In this document: positions 29,024 through 40,515 of the stretch, in pieces
Layout of the letters: each line of letters begins with the position of its first letter
How positions within the stretch are numbered: position 1 is the stretch's first letter
Source of the DNA: Pseudomonadota bacterium
GTDB taxonomy: Bacteria; Pseudomonadota; Gammaproteobacteria; Steroidobacterales; Steroidobacteraceae
Direction of reading: 5' to 3'
NCBI GenBank assembly: GCA_021816775.1
Contig: JAKAXA010000003.1
Coordinates: forward strand, 144,158-208,157
DNA length: 64,000 nucleotides
Program-made: the position numbers and the translations under genes
The notes under the pieces: generated by a model
What the model was told of the DNA's origin: nothing
Database searches by the model: none
Seen by the model: the letters and a program-made list of their open reading frames with translations, nothing else

Positions 29024-29245
29024 ATGCAATCGGTGCTGTTGAAGATCCAGGGCATGCACTGCGGCGGCTGCGCGCAGTCGATCAAGCGCCTGCTCGAGCG
29101 CGAGCCGGGCGTCGAGTCCGCCGAGGTGAGCTTCGAGAGTGGCGAGGCGCGCGTGCGCTTCGACCCGGCACGCCTGGGACCGGAGCGTCTGGTGAGCGTG
29201 CTGGGGCCGCCGGGCTATCACGCGGAGGTTCATCCGCAGCCCTGA
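29024..29245 (+). CDS. HMA-domain metallochaperone (CopZ-like)
   Basis: The 73-residue protein is a single heavy-metal-associated domain with the metal-binding loop GMHCGGC near residue 10 and the usual beta-alpha-beta-beta-alpha-beta pattern (SAEVSFESGEARVRFDP). Such proteins carry Cu(I) to a P1B ATPase such as CopA. It lies about 1 kb from copA and has its own MerR-type promoter directly upstream, so both genes probably answer to the same regulator. Its 3' end overlaps the convergent histidine kinase gene by 16 bp. A zinc or mercury role is less likely given the Cu(I) type of the ATPase. Confidence 0.88.
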   Translation: MQSVLLKIQGMHCGGCAQSIKRLLEREPGVESAEVSFESGEARVRFDPARLGPERLVSVLGPPGYHAEVHPQP

Positions 29246-30783
29246 GCAGGACCCCCTGATTCCTGCGGGGCGCCCGTCAGCAGCGCCTTGAGCAGGCTCA
29301 GCAACTCGTCGGCCCGGATCGGCTTGCTCGCCAGGCGCAGCCGGCTGCTCTCGAGGCGGCGGATGGCGCTCGAGGTATCGCCCGTGACGAGCACCGCCGG
29401 CAGCCCCTCGCCGAGGCGCGCGCGCGCGCGGGCGATCACGTCGGTCCCGGTCTGATCGGCGCCGAGGTGATAGTCGGTGATGATGAGGTCGATGCGCTCG
29501 GCGCCGTCGATGCACTCGAGCGCCTCGGCGAGCGAGGCGGCGGGGCGCACCTGGTAGCCTTCCAGGCGCAGCAACAGCCCGGTGGCGTCGCGTACCGCCG
29601 GGTCGTCTTCCACGAGGAGCACGCAGGGGGATTCGCGCGGGCGGGTGGGCGCGGCCTGCGCGCTCGATTGCTCGAGCGGCTCAACGCAGCGCGCCCCCGG
29701 AGGCAGCCGCAGCGTGAACACCGACCCCTTGCCGGGCTCGGAGCGGGCCTCCAGGCGAAGGTCGAGCAGGTCCACCAGGCGCCGCACGATGCTCAGGCCG
29801 AGCCCATAGCCCTCGCGGCGCGCCGTGCCGACCGGCTCGATCTGATAGAACTCGTCATAGATGTGCGGCAGCAGCGCCGCATCGATCCCGATGCCGCTGT
29901 CGATCACCTCGATGAGCACCTCCTTCGCGTCGTGCGCCGAGGTCAGTCGCACGCCCCCGGTGTGGGTGTATTTGATGGCGTTCGAGAGCAGGTTGCGCAC
30001 GATCTGCCCGAGCAGCGCCGGGTCGCAGTGCACGCACTCCCCGCCGTGGACGACCTCGAGGGTGAGCTGCTTGTTCGCCGCGACGCCGGCGAATTCCTGC
30101 TCGAGCTCGGCAAAGAGCGGCCCGATGTCCATGTCGGCCAGCTGCGGCCGCACCGCACCGGACTCGAGCTTGCTCACATCGAGCAGCGCGTTCAACAGGC
30201 GCGACATCGCGCCGATGGCCACCTCCTGGTAGCGCAGCGCCTCCTGGGCGTGTGTTTCGCCGACCATGCGGCGCAGCGCGCCGTTCAGCAGCGCCAGGGA
30301 CTGCAGCGGCTGGCGCAGATCGTGGCTGGCGGTGGCGAGAAAGCGGCTCTTGGTCTGATTGGCCCGCTCGGCCGCCTGACGCGCGGCGAGCAGCTCGAGC
30401 TGGACGCGCTTGTGCTCGGTGATGTCGCGGATCGCCACCGCCATGAGGACCCGCTCCCCGTCCTGAATCGGGCTCAGGCCGATCTCGACCGGGAACTCCG
30501 TGCCGTCCTTGCGCCGCGCGAGCAGCTCGAGCCCGCTGCCCATCTGGCGCACCCGGTGTTCGCTGAGGAACTCTCCGCGGCGCTGGCGGTGGCGCGCGCC
30601 GTAGCGCTGCGGCATCAGGTCCTCGACCGTCAGCGCCGCGGCCTCGGCGCCCGAGTAGCCGAACAGCGCGTTCACCTGCCGGTTGGCGAAGAGGATTGCA
30701 CCGTCAGAGTCGACGATGAGCATTGCGTCGGGGGCCGACTCCAGGGCGCTGCGGATCAGCTCGGCGGTGAGCGTCGGCTGCAT
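29230..30783 (-). CDS. hybrid PAS sensor histidine kinase with receiver domain
   Basis: This 517-residue cytosolic kinase has a PAS domain (residues about 8-125; ALESAPDAMLIVDSDGAILF, then the S-box FPVEIGLSPIQDG). A short helix leads to a HisKA box with H154 in ASHDLRQPLQ, and the ATPase domain carries NAIKYTHTGGV, GIGI and YGLGLSIV. The C-terminal receiver domain has LLVEDDPAVRD, the phospho-acceptor aspartate in IITDYHLGA and the lysine in LASKPI. No membrane segment is present, so the signal is cytoplasmic. This layout resembles NahK/ErcS'-type kinases. It lies 73 bp downstream of a second kinase gene on the same strand. Confidence 0.92.
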   Translation of the reverse strand: MQPTLTAELIRSALESAPDAMLIVDSDGAILFANRQVNALFGYSGAEAAALTVEDLMPQRYGARHRQRRGEFLSEHRVRQMGSGLELLARRKDGTEFPVEIGLSPIQDGERVLMAVAIRDITEHKRVQLELLAARQAAERANQTKSRFLATASHDLRQPLQSLALLNGALRRMVGETHAQEALRYQEVAIGAMSRLLNALLDVSKLESGAVRPQLADMDIGPLFAELEQEFAGVAANKQLTLEVVHGGECVHCDPALLGQIVRNLLSNAIKYTHTGGVRLTSAHDAKEVLIEVIDSGIGIDAALLPHIYDEFYQIEPVGTARREGYGLGLSIVRRLVDLLDLRLEARSEPGKGSVFTLRLPPGARCVEPLEQSSAQAAPTRPRESPCVLLVEDDPAVRDATGLLLRLEGYQVRPAASLAEALECIDGAERIDLIITDYHLGADQTGTDVIARARARLGEGLPAVLVTGDTSSAIRRLESSRLRLASKPIRADELLSLLKALLTGAPQESGGPAQGCG

Positions 30784-30856
30784 AGCGCCTCATTGCCACA
30801 GCGCGGGCGCACACGCAGAACTCGGCGGCGCTGTGCGCGCGGCGGCCGCCATGGCA

Positions 30857-31615
30857 TCAGCGCCGGGCCGGCGGCGGCAATCGCAGCAGGAAGCAGGCGC
30901 CGTCGGGCGTGTTGGGTCGATGTTCGAGCGTGCCGCCGTGCGCGCGCGCGATGGTGCGGCTGCTGGCGAGTCCGAGCCCCGTGCCGGCCGTTTTGGTCGT
31001 GCAGAACGGGTCGAACAGCCGCTGCGCGATCTCGGGCGAGATGCCCGGTCCGTTGTCGCGCACTTCGATCAGCACATCGCCGTCGGCGGCCCGGGCGGTG
31101 GCGACGACCACCTCGCGCGCGCCGAGCGGACGCTCATCGAGCGCCTCGAACGCGTTGCGCACCAGCGTGAAGATCACCTGTTGGATCTGGGCGCGGTCGA
31201 GGGTGAGCGGGGCGAGCCCGTCGGCGAGCTCGAAGCGGCAGGCCGACTCGTGCAGCCGGGCGTCGGACTCGAGCAGATCGGCGAGCTCGAGGATCAGGGC
31301 GTTGACGTCGGTGAGCTCCCCGAGCGACTCGCGCGCGCGCGTCAGGCCGCGCAGGCGGCTGATGATGTCCCCGGCGCGCACCGCCTGGGCGGTGATCTGC
31401 CGCAGCGCATCGCGCACTTCCTCGAGGTCCGCATCGGGCATGCCGAGCAGCCGCTCGCACGCCTGGGCGTAGTTGGCGACTGCAGCGAGCGGCTGATTCA
31501 GCTCGTGCGCGACTCCGGCGGCCATCTCCCCAACCGCTGCGAGACGCGAGACGTGCATCAGACGCTCCTGCAGCCGGCGATTGGCATCGTCGATGCGGGC
31601 GTTCGAATGATTCAT
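30857..31615 (-). CDS. FixL-like sensor histidine kinase lacking a sensor domain
   Basis: The 252-residue protein has a HisKA domain with H37 in AAGVAHELNQPLAA and an ATPase domain with RNAFEALDE, DNGPGI, FDPFCTTK and GTGLGLASS. This is the subgroup that includes FixL and NtrB-like kinases. Only about 25 residues precede the histidine region, so no PAS or membrane sensor is visible; the sensory part could be a separate partner. It starts at ATG 31615 (MNHSNARID); TTG 31621 is two codons earlier. It lies upstream of the hybrid kinase on the same strand, suggesting a joint phosphorelay. No cognate response regulator gene is adjacent. Confidence 0.88.
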   Translation of the reverse strand: MNHSNARIDDANRRLQERLMHVSRLAAVGEMAAGVAHELNQPLAAVANYAQACERLLGMPDADLEEVRDALRQITAQAVRAGDIISRLRGLTRARESLGELTDVNALILELADLLESDARLHESACRFELADGLAPLTLDRAQIQQVIFTLVRNAFEALDERPLGAREVVVATARAADGDVLIEVRDNGPGISPEIAQRLFDPFCTTKTAGTGLGLASSRTIARAHGGTLEHRPNTPDGACFLLRLPPPARR

Positions 31616-31700
31616 GAGCAATACTGGCGCGGCCTTCCACCGCGAGTCTCTACGTATTTTCCCAGACGCGCGGTGGATACTACGGTGATCCGCGGCCTCC

Positions 31701-32174
31701 TCAGCCGGCGAGCTTCACAAGTCGGGCAATGACCTGCGGATCGGGGGCGCCCTCAGCGCGCGCCAGATCGTAACAGGCGGCGATCAGGGTGGCGTGTTTG
31801 AAGGCCGGCAGCGTGGTGCCGGACTGGCGCAGCTCGGCCTCCACGGCCCCGACGACGGCCTCGAGCAGCGCGAGGTCGAGAGCCTGCCCGCTCGCTGCCC
31901 CATAGTGAGGACTCGGGTCGCGCAGCACCGTGGCCTCCTCGGGTGAACCGCGTCCCGTGACCAGCCAGTCGATGCGGGTCTGGGTGACCTCGCAGATCGC
32001 CCGCAGGTCCGTCACGCTCGGCTCGGAATGTCCGCGCAGCCATTTGCGCACGGCGCTCTCGGAGCGCTGAATCGCCAGCGCCAGCGCCTGGGCGCTGCCG
32101 AAGCGACCGAGTCTCTCCCGCAGTCGGGCCGGGAACCCGCTGGCCTGGCGAGCCTCGATGGGGGATATCGACAT
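31701..32174 (-). CDS. XRE-type HTH regulator
   Basis: The 157-residue protein has an N-terminal helix-turn-helix (LAIQRSESAVRKWLRGHSEPSVTDLRAI region, residues about 30-58) followed by TRIDWLVTGRGS. That WL-TG-G element is common in phage-CI-like and XRE regulators. The C-terminal half is alpha-helical without a protease or sugar-binding signature. It is the first gene of a minus-strand run that continues with two histidine kinases. Its targets are unknown; autoregulation would be usual for such repressors. Confidence 0.8.
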   Translation of the reverse strand: MSISPIEARQASGFPARLRERLGRFGSAQALALAIQRSESAVRKWLRGHSEPSVTDLRAICEVTQTRIDWLVTGRGSPEEATVLRDPSPHYGAASGQALDLALLEAVVGAVEAELRQSGTTLPAFKHATLIAACYDLARAEGAPDPQVIARLVKLAG

Positions 32175-32339
32175 GGCGTACTAATGTAATGAATCGGATC
32201 CTGAAAGTCACGAACTTCGTGTGAAAGTATTGCATACCTTCGAAATCAGGGGTAATCTGTACAAAAGTACAGATTTCCGGGGAGACCTTGGGTCTGCTCG
32301 GGGTTGCAGCGGCGGTTCGATGCCATACGAGGCAGTCCA

Positions 32340-32621
32340 GTGATCGAAAGACGGCGTGTGCGCCACGCCTGCGGCGGCAATGAGGCCCGGCTCGAGGAGG
32401 CGCTCGCCCATCTGGAGGAGATCCGCTCGCTGGTGGTCACGGCTGCGGCCGCACTGCGCCAGCAGAACTGCGACCTGGATGCCGACATCGCTCGCGTACT
32501 GCAGCGCAGCATCGCGGGCGGCATCGCCGATCAGATGGAGCGGCTGGCTATAATCGCCGGCCGACCCGGGCTGCGCGAGCGCAGCGCAGCGGGTCGGGCG
32601 CGAAAGTGGCGGAACTGGTAG
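32340..32621 (+). CDS. small hypothetical protein upstream of tRNA-Leu
   Basis: A 93-residue frame begins at GTG 32340 (TTG 32304 is upstream). Its core is helical and amphipathic (ARLEEALAHLEEIRSLVVTA, DLDADIARVLQRS). No family is recognised. The frame runs 22 nt into tRNA-Leu, so its last residues are doubtful, and a TATAAT box at 32549-32554 lies within it. It may be a real small helical protein divergent to the XRE gene or a chance frame. Confidence 0.35.
   Translation: MIERRRVRHACGGNEARLEEALAHLEEIRSLVVTAAAALRQQNCDLDADIARVLQRSIAGGIADQMERLAIIAGRPGLRERSAAGRARKWRNW
32549..32554 (+). promoter_or_regulatory. candidate -10 box for tRNA-Leu
   Basis: A perfect TATAAT lies 45 bp before tRNA-Leu and is followed by a GC-rich discriminator, as expected for stringently controlled tRNA promoters. 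The -35 hexamer 17 bp upstream is poor. Confidence 0.4.
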
Positions 32622-32684
32622 ACGCGCTGGACTTAGGATCCAGTGGGGTAACCCGTGAGAGTTCGAGTCTCTCCTTTCGCACCA
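32600..32684 (+). tRNA. tRNA-Leu (anticodon TAG)
   Basis: This 85-nt tRNA has acceptor arm GCGAAAG/CTTTCGC, a long variable arm (GGGGTAACCCGT, typical of leucine tRNAs), anticodon loop CTTAGGA with TAG, T-arm GAGTTCGAGTCTC and an encoded ACCA end. It reads CUA and other CUN leucine codons. Confidence 0.97.
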
Positions 32685-33257
32685 TCGCACCGGCCGGCGA
32701 CAGCTCGGCAGTGGGCCCGTTTGAGCCATGTCCGCTCGCCTTAATTTCGGGTGTTCTGATAAAGGCGGATCATCCGTACCGCCGTTTCCCCGAACGGGCG
32801 AGACGTGATCTGCAAGGACGGATGGATACGGCAAGAATTGCGGGACAGGAATGAAGTGCAGGGCCACAGGATGCCCAGGGTTCTCCGGCTTGGAAGCAAT
32901 TCGTGAGGCAGGGAAGCTGACGCCCGGGCGTGCGCGTCGTGAGGTTCTGGCGCCAAGTCCTGCCTGAAAATGACAGGCAAACCCCTCGTCCCCAGGAAGC
33001 TGGGCATGAGCCCATCCCCCGCCGGACGCGGGGCCGGCCGGGACGACCTGAATCCCAGGCTGATCCACGACCACCGGCGGGACGGGCGTGCCAACGGGGG
33101 CGCCCTATGGCAAAATACTAAGTCCTGCGCGGTTGCCGCCCGACAGTCACCGGGCTTGCTTGATGCTCGCCGTTTGGCCTGGTCCGCAGCCGGGCCGTGC
33201 TAACGGTGTGATCGGGCGGAACGCCGCTGCACACCCCAATTGGTTCGAGGTTCACGA
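32685..33257 (+). other. long intergenic region between tRNA-Leu and tig
   Basis: No supported gene lies in these 573 bp. Frames on the minus strand include the well-known false translation of antisense tRNA-Leu. Base composition is slightly less GC-rich than its neighbours, and several short inverted repeats are present. The tig promoter should lie here, but I could not pick a single convincing site. Confidence 0.4.
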
Positions 33258-34568
33258 ATGCAGGTTTCGTTGTCCAACCGCGGGGCTCTCGAGCGCCGTC
33301 TGGAAGTGGCCGTTCCGGCCGACGAGGTCAACCAGGAGTTCGAGCAGCGTCTGAAGAAGGTGGCCCGCTCGGCGCGCCTGAAGGGATTCCGGCCCGGCAA
33401 GGCGCCGCTGCCGGTGGTGCGCAAGCAGTTCGGCGAGCAGGTGCATGCGGAGGTGGTCGATCACCTGATCCGCAGCTCGCTCGCCCAGGCGCTGCGCGAG
33501 CAGAACCTCACGCCAGCCGGCGGGCCGCGCATCGAGCCGATTGCAATGGCTCCGGGGGCGGAGCTCAAGTACGCGGCGGTCTTCGAGATCATGCCGGAGA
33601 TCCACGTGAAGTCCCCGCAGGGCACGGAGATCTCGCGTCCCGGCGCCGAGGTCACCGAGGCGGACATCGATGCCATGGTCGAGAGCATGCGCCGGCAGCG
33701 ACCCGTGTTCACGCCCGCGGAGCGGCCTGCCCAGGAGACCGACCGCGTGACGGTCGATTACACGGGGCTCATGGACGGCCAGCCGTTCGAGGGCGGCGAC
33801 GGCACCGACGTGACGATCATCCTCGGGCGTCAGGAGAACCGTCCGGAGCTGGATGCAGCGCTTCGCGGTGTCAGTGCGGGCGATACCCGAACCGTGAGCG
33901 TGACTTTTCCTCCGGAGACGAGCAGCCCGGCGCTCGCCGGCAAGACAGCCGAGCTGAAGGTCTCGGTGAAGCGGGTGGAGGCGCAATCCCTGCCCGAGGT
34001 GGATGAGACGTTCTGCCGCGCCTTCGGCGTCGAGGACGGGAGCGTCGAGGCCCTGCGGGCCGAGGTGCGCAAGAGCATGGAGCGGGAGCTGGCCGACCTG
34101 GTGCGCGGCCGGCTGCGCGCGCAGGTGCTCGATGCGCTGTACGCGCAGAACCCGATCGAGGTGCCGCGCACGCTCGTCGAGGAGCAGGTGCAGCAGATGC
34201 AGCTCGATGCGGCCCGCAGCATGGGTGTGCGCGAGATCTCGCAGCTGCCGCCGCGCGAGCCGTTCGAGGCCCCGGCGCGCAAGCGGGCCGCCCTCGGGCT
34301 GATTCTCGGGCAGATCATCCAGAGCGAGAGCCTGCAGGTCGAGCGGCAGCGGGTCGATGCGCGCCTCGAGGATCTGATCACGACCTATCCGGATCCCGAG
34401 GAGGCCCGCAGCGCCTACCGCAAGAGCCGCGAGGCGATGCGGCAGATCGAGTCCGCGGTGCTCGAGGACCAGGTCATCGACTGGTTCCTTGAGCGTGCGA
34501 AGGTGAGCGAGCAGCCTATGTCGTTTCAGGAGCTGACCGGCTTCGGCCGTGAAAGCCAAACCCGTTAG
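33258..34568 (+). CDS. tig: trigger factor (ribosome-bound chaperone, peptidyl-prolyl isomerase)
   Basis: The 436-residue chaperone binds near L23 at the ribosome exit. The N-terminal domain carries the ribosome-docking loop in LKGFRPGKAP (residues about 42-51). The FKBP-like PPIase domain follows (DRVTVDYTGLMDGQPFEGG), then a long helical C-terminal domain (LVEEQVQQMQLDAAR, YRKSREAMRQIESAVLEDQV). I chose ATG 33258 (MQVSLSNRGALERRL), the usual N-terminus, with GAGG upstream. It begins the conserved tig-clpP-clpX-lon order. Confidence 0.97.
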   Translation: MQVSLSNRGALERRLEVAVPADEVNQEFEQRLKKVARSARLKGFRPGKAPLPVVRKQFGEQVHAEVVDHLIRSSLAQALREQNLTPAGGPRIEPIAMAPGAELKYAAVFEIMPEIHVKSPQGTEISRPGAEVTEADIDAMVESMRRQRPVFTPAERPAQETDRVTVDYTGLMDGQPFEGGDGTDVTIILGRQENRPELDAALRGVSAGDTRTVSVTFPPETSSPALAGKTAELKVSVKRVEAQSLPEVDETFCRAFGVEDGSVEALRAEVRKSMERELADLVRGRLRAQVLDALYAQNPIEVPRTLVEEQVQQMQLDAARSMGVREISQLPPREPFEAPARKRAALGLILGQIIQSESLQVERQRVDARLEDLITTYPDPEEARSAYRKSREAMRQIESAVLEDQVIDWFLERAKVSEQPMSFQELTGFGRESQTR

Positions 34569-34690
34569 CGCCACCGGACTCCCCGGGCGCCTGCCGCACG
34601 CGGCGAACGCCTGAGCGAGTCGCGCCGCGCCGGGCTTGCGCACGGGGCGGGATTGCGTAGCGTAATGGGGCCAAGCGTGGAGACCCGAGC

Positions 34691-35320
34691 ATGAACGAAC
34701 GCGGATTGAACCTGGTGCCGATCGTCGTCGAGCAGACCGCCCGCGGCGAGAGGTCCTACGACATCTACTCGCGGCTGCTGAAGGAGCGGGTGGTGTTCGT
34801 CGTCGGCCCGATCGACGATTATGTCGCCAACATCGTGGTGGCGCAGATGCTGTTTCTGGAGTCGGAGAATCCCGAGAAGGACATCGCGCTCTACATCAAC
34901 TCCCCGGGCGGAGTGGTGACCGCGGGGCTGGCCATGTACGACACCATGCAGTTCATCAAGCCTGACGTGAGCACCATTTGTGTCGGCCAGGCCGCCAGCA
35001 TGGGCGCGGTGCTGCTCGCCGGCGGCGCGGCCGGAAAGCGCTACTGCCTGCCGCATGCGCGAATCATGATTCACCAGCCGCTCGGGGGCTTCCAGGGTCA
35101 GGCCGCGGACATGGAGATCCACGCCCGGGAGATGCTCGAGACGCGCGACCGTCTGAATCACATCCTGGCCAAGCACACCGGCCAGAGCGTCGAGCAGATC
35201 AAGATCGACACCGACCGCGACCGCTTTATGGACTGGACCGAGGCGAAGCGCTATGGCCTCATCGATGAGGTGCTGGAGAAGCGGGGTGACATGAGCGCAG
35301 ATGCCGGTAAGCGCGCCTAA
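34691..35320 (+). CDS. clpP: ATP-dependent Clp protease proteolytic subunit
   Basis: The 209-residue serine protease forms the double heptameric chamber that degrades substrates fed by ClpX or ClpA. The catalytic serine is S103 (GQAASMGA) and the histidine is H128 (MIHQPLGG); the aspartate lies in the [10 protein letters not shown] region. The N-terminus [20 protein letters not shown] is typical. It lies 122 bp after tig and 255 bp before clpX. Confidence 0.98.
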   Translation: MNERGLNLVPIVVEQTARGERSYDIYSRLLKERVVFVVGPIDDYVANIVVAQMLFLESENPEKDIALYINSPGGVVTAGLAMYDTMQFIKPDVSTICVGQAASMGAVLLAGGAAGKRYCLPHARIMIHQPLGGFQGQAADMEIHAREMLETRDRLNHILAKHTGQSVEQIKIDTDRDRFMDWTEAKRYGLIDEVLEKRGDMSADAGKRA

Positions 35321-35451
35321 GAGCCCCCAGGGACGCTGTACGGCGGGCTGCGATATGCCGGAACCGCCCGCGGCGCGCCACTCATTTGTCAAGTAGTGAA
35401 ATCCGTCAAACAATTCCCGCTGAGACAACGACTTGGCCGTGCGGCGGTGCT

Positions 35452-35481
35452 TTGCTTCGCGGCCGGACCGCGTGCTATAAG
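35452..35481 (+). promoter_or_regulatory. candidate sigma-70 promoter for clpX
   Basis: TTGCTT (35452-35457) and TATAAG (35476-35481) are 18 bp apart in the clpP-clpX gap, 94 bp before the clpX start. No sigma-32-type element is evident here. Confidence 0.35.
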
Positions 35482-35575
35482 AAAGCCGTCTTTTCCGGGG
35501 AACCGCGGGCATTAGGACGCTGTGAGCGACGTCTCCGCAAGACGATTGAAGACTATGCCTCCTGAGGGCTATTAA

Positions 35576-36886
35576 ATGAGTGATGATTCCCGCGGCCGCC
35601 ACGACGACGGCAAGCTCCTTTACTGCTCGTTCTGCGGGAAGAGCCAGCATGAGGTGCGCAAGCTCATCGCCGGCCCCTCGGTGTTCGTGTGCGACGAATG
35701 TGTTGAGCTGTGCAACGACATCATTCGCGAGGAGCTCGAGGACCGGGCCGAGCGCGCCCGCGACAAGCTGCCCAAGCCGCATGAAATCAAGAAAGTGCTG
35801 GATGATTACGTGATTGGCCAGGAGCGCGCCAAGAAGGTGCTCTCGGTGGCCGTCTACAACCATTACAAGCGTCTGCAGACCCGCAGCGCCGGGGCGCGCG
35901 CCAAGGATGAGGTGGAGATCGCCAAGAGCAACATCCTGCTGATCGGGCCGACCGGCTGCGGCAAGACGCTGCTCGCCGAGACGCTCGCGCGGCTGCTCAA
36001 TGTTCCGTTCACCATTGCCGATGCCACGACCTTGACCGAGGCAGGATACGTCGGCGAGGACGTCGAGAACATCATCCAGAAGCTGCTGCAGAAGTGCGAT
36101 TACGACGTCGAGAAGGCGCAGACCGGCATCGTCTACATCGATGAGATCGACAAGATTTCGCGCAAGTCCGACAACCCCTCGATCACGCGGGACGTCTCCG
36201 GCGAGGGCGTGCAGCAGGCGCTGCTGAAGCTCATCGAAGGCACCATCGCCTCGGTGCCGCCGCAGGGCGGGCGCAAGCATCCGCAGCAGGAATTCCTCCA
36301 GGTCGACACCGGCAATATCCTGTTCATCTGCGGCGGGGCGTTCGCGGGGCTGGAGAAGATCATCCTCAACCGCACGCAAAAGAGCGGTATCGGCTTCACC
36401 TCCGAGGTGCGCACCGCCAATGAGCGGCCGCACGGCAGCGACCTCTTCCACGACGTCGAGCCCGAGGATCTGATCAAGTACGGCCTGATTCCGGAGTTTG
36501 TCGGCCGCCTGCCGGTGGTCGCCACGCTCGATGAGCTCGATGAGGCGGCGCTGGTGTCGATTCTCACCGAGCCGAAGAACGCGCTCACCAAGCAGTACCG
36601 GCGGCTGTTCGAGATGGAAGGCGCCGAGCTCGAGTTCCGCGACGAGGCGCTGCGCGCCGTGGCGCGCCGGGCCATGCAGCGCAAGACCGGCGCCCGCGGA
36701 CTGCGCACCATCCTTGAAACGGTGCTGCTCGACACCATGTACGATCTGCCGACGCTGCGCGACGTGGCGAAGGTCGTGGTCGATGAGACCGTGATCGACG
36801 GCTCCAGTACTCCGTACGTCGTATATCGCTCCGAGGAAGGCCGCACTGGCGGCGCCGAGGAGCCCCGGCGGGCCGCGGGACACTGA
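35576..36886 (+). CDS. clpX: ATP-dependent Clp protease ATP-binding subunit ClpX
   Basis: The 436-residue AAA+ unfoldase hands substrates to ClpP. The N-terminal zinc-binding domain has YCSFCGK and CDECVELC pairs. Walker A is [10 protein letters not shown], Walker B is [10 protein letters not shown], and sensor regions [12 protein letters not shown] and GARGLRTI follow. It contains the IGF-type ClpP-binding loop as [10 protein letters not shown]. It sits between clpP and lon in the usual order. Confidence 0.98.
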   Translation: MSDDSRGRHDDGKLLYCSFCGKSQHEVRKLIAGPSVFVCDECVELCNDIIREELEDRAERARDKLPKPHEIKKVLDDYVIGQERAKKVLSVAVYNHYKRLQTRSAGARAKDEVEIAKSNILLIGPTGCGKTLLAETLARLLNVPFTIADATTLTEAGYVGEDVENIIQKLLQKCDYDVEKAQTGIVYIDEIDKISRKSDNPSITRDVSGEGVQQALLKLIEGTIASVPPQGGRKHPQQEFLQVDTGNILFICGGAFAGLEKIILNRTQKSGIGFTSEVRTANERPHGSDLFHDVEPEDLIKYGLIPEFVGRLPVVATLDELDEAALVSILTEPKNALTKQYRRLFEMEGAELEFRDEALRAVARRAMQRKTGARGLRTILETVLLDTMYDLPTLRDVAKVVVDETVIDGSSTPYVVYRSEEGRTGGAEEPRRAAGH

Positions 36887-36945
36887 CCGCGCGGGGCGCG
36901 CCAGCGGCGCGCCGACCGCCAGCTCAAACAATCGAGGCTTCGCGC

Positions 36946-39402
<2,457 letters not shown>

Positions 39403-39414
39403 CCGAAGGTGAAC

Positions 39415-39454
39415 GCCACGCCATGCTCTGGTCAGCATGGCGTGGCATTGGTTT
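39415..39454 (+). terminator. terminator hairpin after lon
   Basis: A perfect 12-bp stem (GCCACGCCATGC / GCATGGCGTGGC) with an 8-nt loop begins 13 bp after the lon stop. The following tract ATTGGTTT is only moderately T-rich, so termination efficiency is uncertain. Confidence 0.6.
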
Positions 39455-39469
39455 GCCTGGCGCGTGCGC

Positions 39470-39545
39470 GGGTGCTTAGCTCAGTTGGTAGAGCGTCGCC
39501 TTTACACGGCGAATGTCGGGGGTTCGAGTCCCTCAGCACCCACCA
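39470..39545 (+). tRNA. tRNA-Val (anticodon TAC), island attachment gene
   Basis: This 76-nt tRNA has acceptor arm GGGTGCT/AGCACCC, D-arm AGCTCAGTTGGTAGAGC, anticodon stem TCGCC/GGCGA around TTTACAC (anticodon TAC), T-arm GGGTTCGAGTCCC and an encoded ACCA. Its 3' part is repeated exactly at 47400-47436, marking it as the integration target of a genomic island. Confidence 0.97.
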
Positions 39546-39546
39546 T
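39510..39546 (+). repeat. attL-like direct repeat (3' end of tRNA-Val)
   Basis: These 37 bases, from the end of the anticodon stem to one base past CCA, are identical to 47400-47436. The tRNA is complete on this side, as expected for attL of an element inserted into a tRNA 3' end. Confidence 0.85.
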
Positions 39547-40047
39547 AAAATCAACTAGTTAAAGCGATAAAAGGGCCTCGCGCCTTTCGGTACGGAACGC
39601 GGTACGGAAACGTTTGGATAGATTCCGGTACACACGTATTGACGCGGGTGGACCCTCTTGCGAGGAACCGGCCCGAGTGGGACTCGATTGGGATGACACC
39701 ACCCGCTCACCGATCGCGATCGCCTGCCCTGGTGCCACGAGCATCGGCCCCCAGAAGCGTCGCAAAAGGCCCGGGTCCCGCGCACGCCGACGGAGAAGCC
39801 GCCACAAGCGCCGGCCTCAGACGACCCGATCTGCTGCGGGAACCCCAGTTCTCGGCAGAGGTGCCGTTGCGCGGGCGAGCCTCCGCGAGCGCCTTGTGCT
39901 CGCCAGATCTCCGCGGCCCTGCATGCCTGGGAGTTACGCAGCTGCCCTGCTAAGGGTAAGGTCTGAACACCGCCTTACCTTCCCCAAATCAAGGGCTTAC
40001 ATGTTTCATGAGCCGGTTGCATAATCGCCAGCAGTTCTGATCCTCGC
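39546..40047 (+). other. gene-free left end of the island with tandem 12-mers
   Basis: No coding sequence is supported in these 502 bp. Two adjacent near-identical copies, CGGTACGGAACG (39588-39599) and CGGTACGGAAACG (39600-39612), lie 42 bp from attL, where integrases usually have arm-binding repeats. An integrase gene would be expected here; none is recognisable in any frame. Confidence 0.45.
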
Positions 40048-40515
40048 ATGACCGCAATCCCCATGAGCAACGTCACCCGCCTGCCCCCTTCCGGGAAGAA
40101 GGTCCATCTCGAGGCCGACATCCCGGCAAGCCAGCTCGATGAATTCGAGCGCACCATCACGGCGATCGCCGCCGGGGAGCGCCCACGGATGGACACCCTG
40201 GCACGGGATGACGGCGAGATCGTCAGCCGCGCCATGGCCGCGCTGCAGCGGATCGAGGCGGCGATCGAAGCGCATCCCGGCACCGGGCCGGCACGCCGCC
40301 TGGTGAAGTTCCTGGCCGGGCTCTACAACGGCGAGGATTACCCGTTCGACCTCGGGGAGCTGCGGGCGCCCGACACCGAGCTCGCCAATGCGTGTCTCGA
40401 TGACCTGAGCTACGACCGGCTGGGTAAGCGAGAGGTCCACGGACACCTCAGGAACTGCGATCGCGATCGGCATCGCTGGCTGGAGCGCTATGACCTCCTG
40501 CCGCACGATTCATGA
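40048..40515 (+). CDS. island-borne hypothetical protein (DUF7673-like)
   Basis: The 155-residue protein is predicted soluble and helical. It contains [34 protein letters not shown] and [23 protein letters not shown], ending in a conserved-looking [18 protein letters not shown]. The central part recalls the DUF7673 family often found on plasmids and islands, from memory only. ATG 40063 is an alternative start. Its stop overlaps the next start in ATGA, so it is translationally coupled to the UPF0149/SEC-C gene. The function is unknown. Confidence 0.65.
   Translation: MTAIPMSNVTRLPPSGKKVHLEADIPASQLDEFERTITAIAAGERPRMDTLARDDGEIVSRAMAALQRIEAAIEAHPGTGPARRLVKFLAGLYNGEDYPFDLGELRAPDTELANACLDDLSYDRLGKREVHGHLRNCDRDRHRWLERYDLLPHDS

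Noticed and set aside
32208..33074. 288-residue minus-strand frame covering tRNA-Leu
   Set aside because: It contains the well-known artefact CERRDSNSHGLPHW that arises from translating antisense tRNA-Leu; no real domain.
39555..39807. Minus-strand frames next to attL as an integrase remnant
   Set aside because: No R-H-R-Y tyrosine-recombinase motifs or recognisable similarity could be found in these frames.
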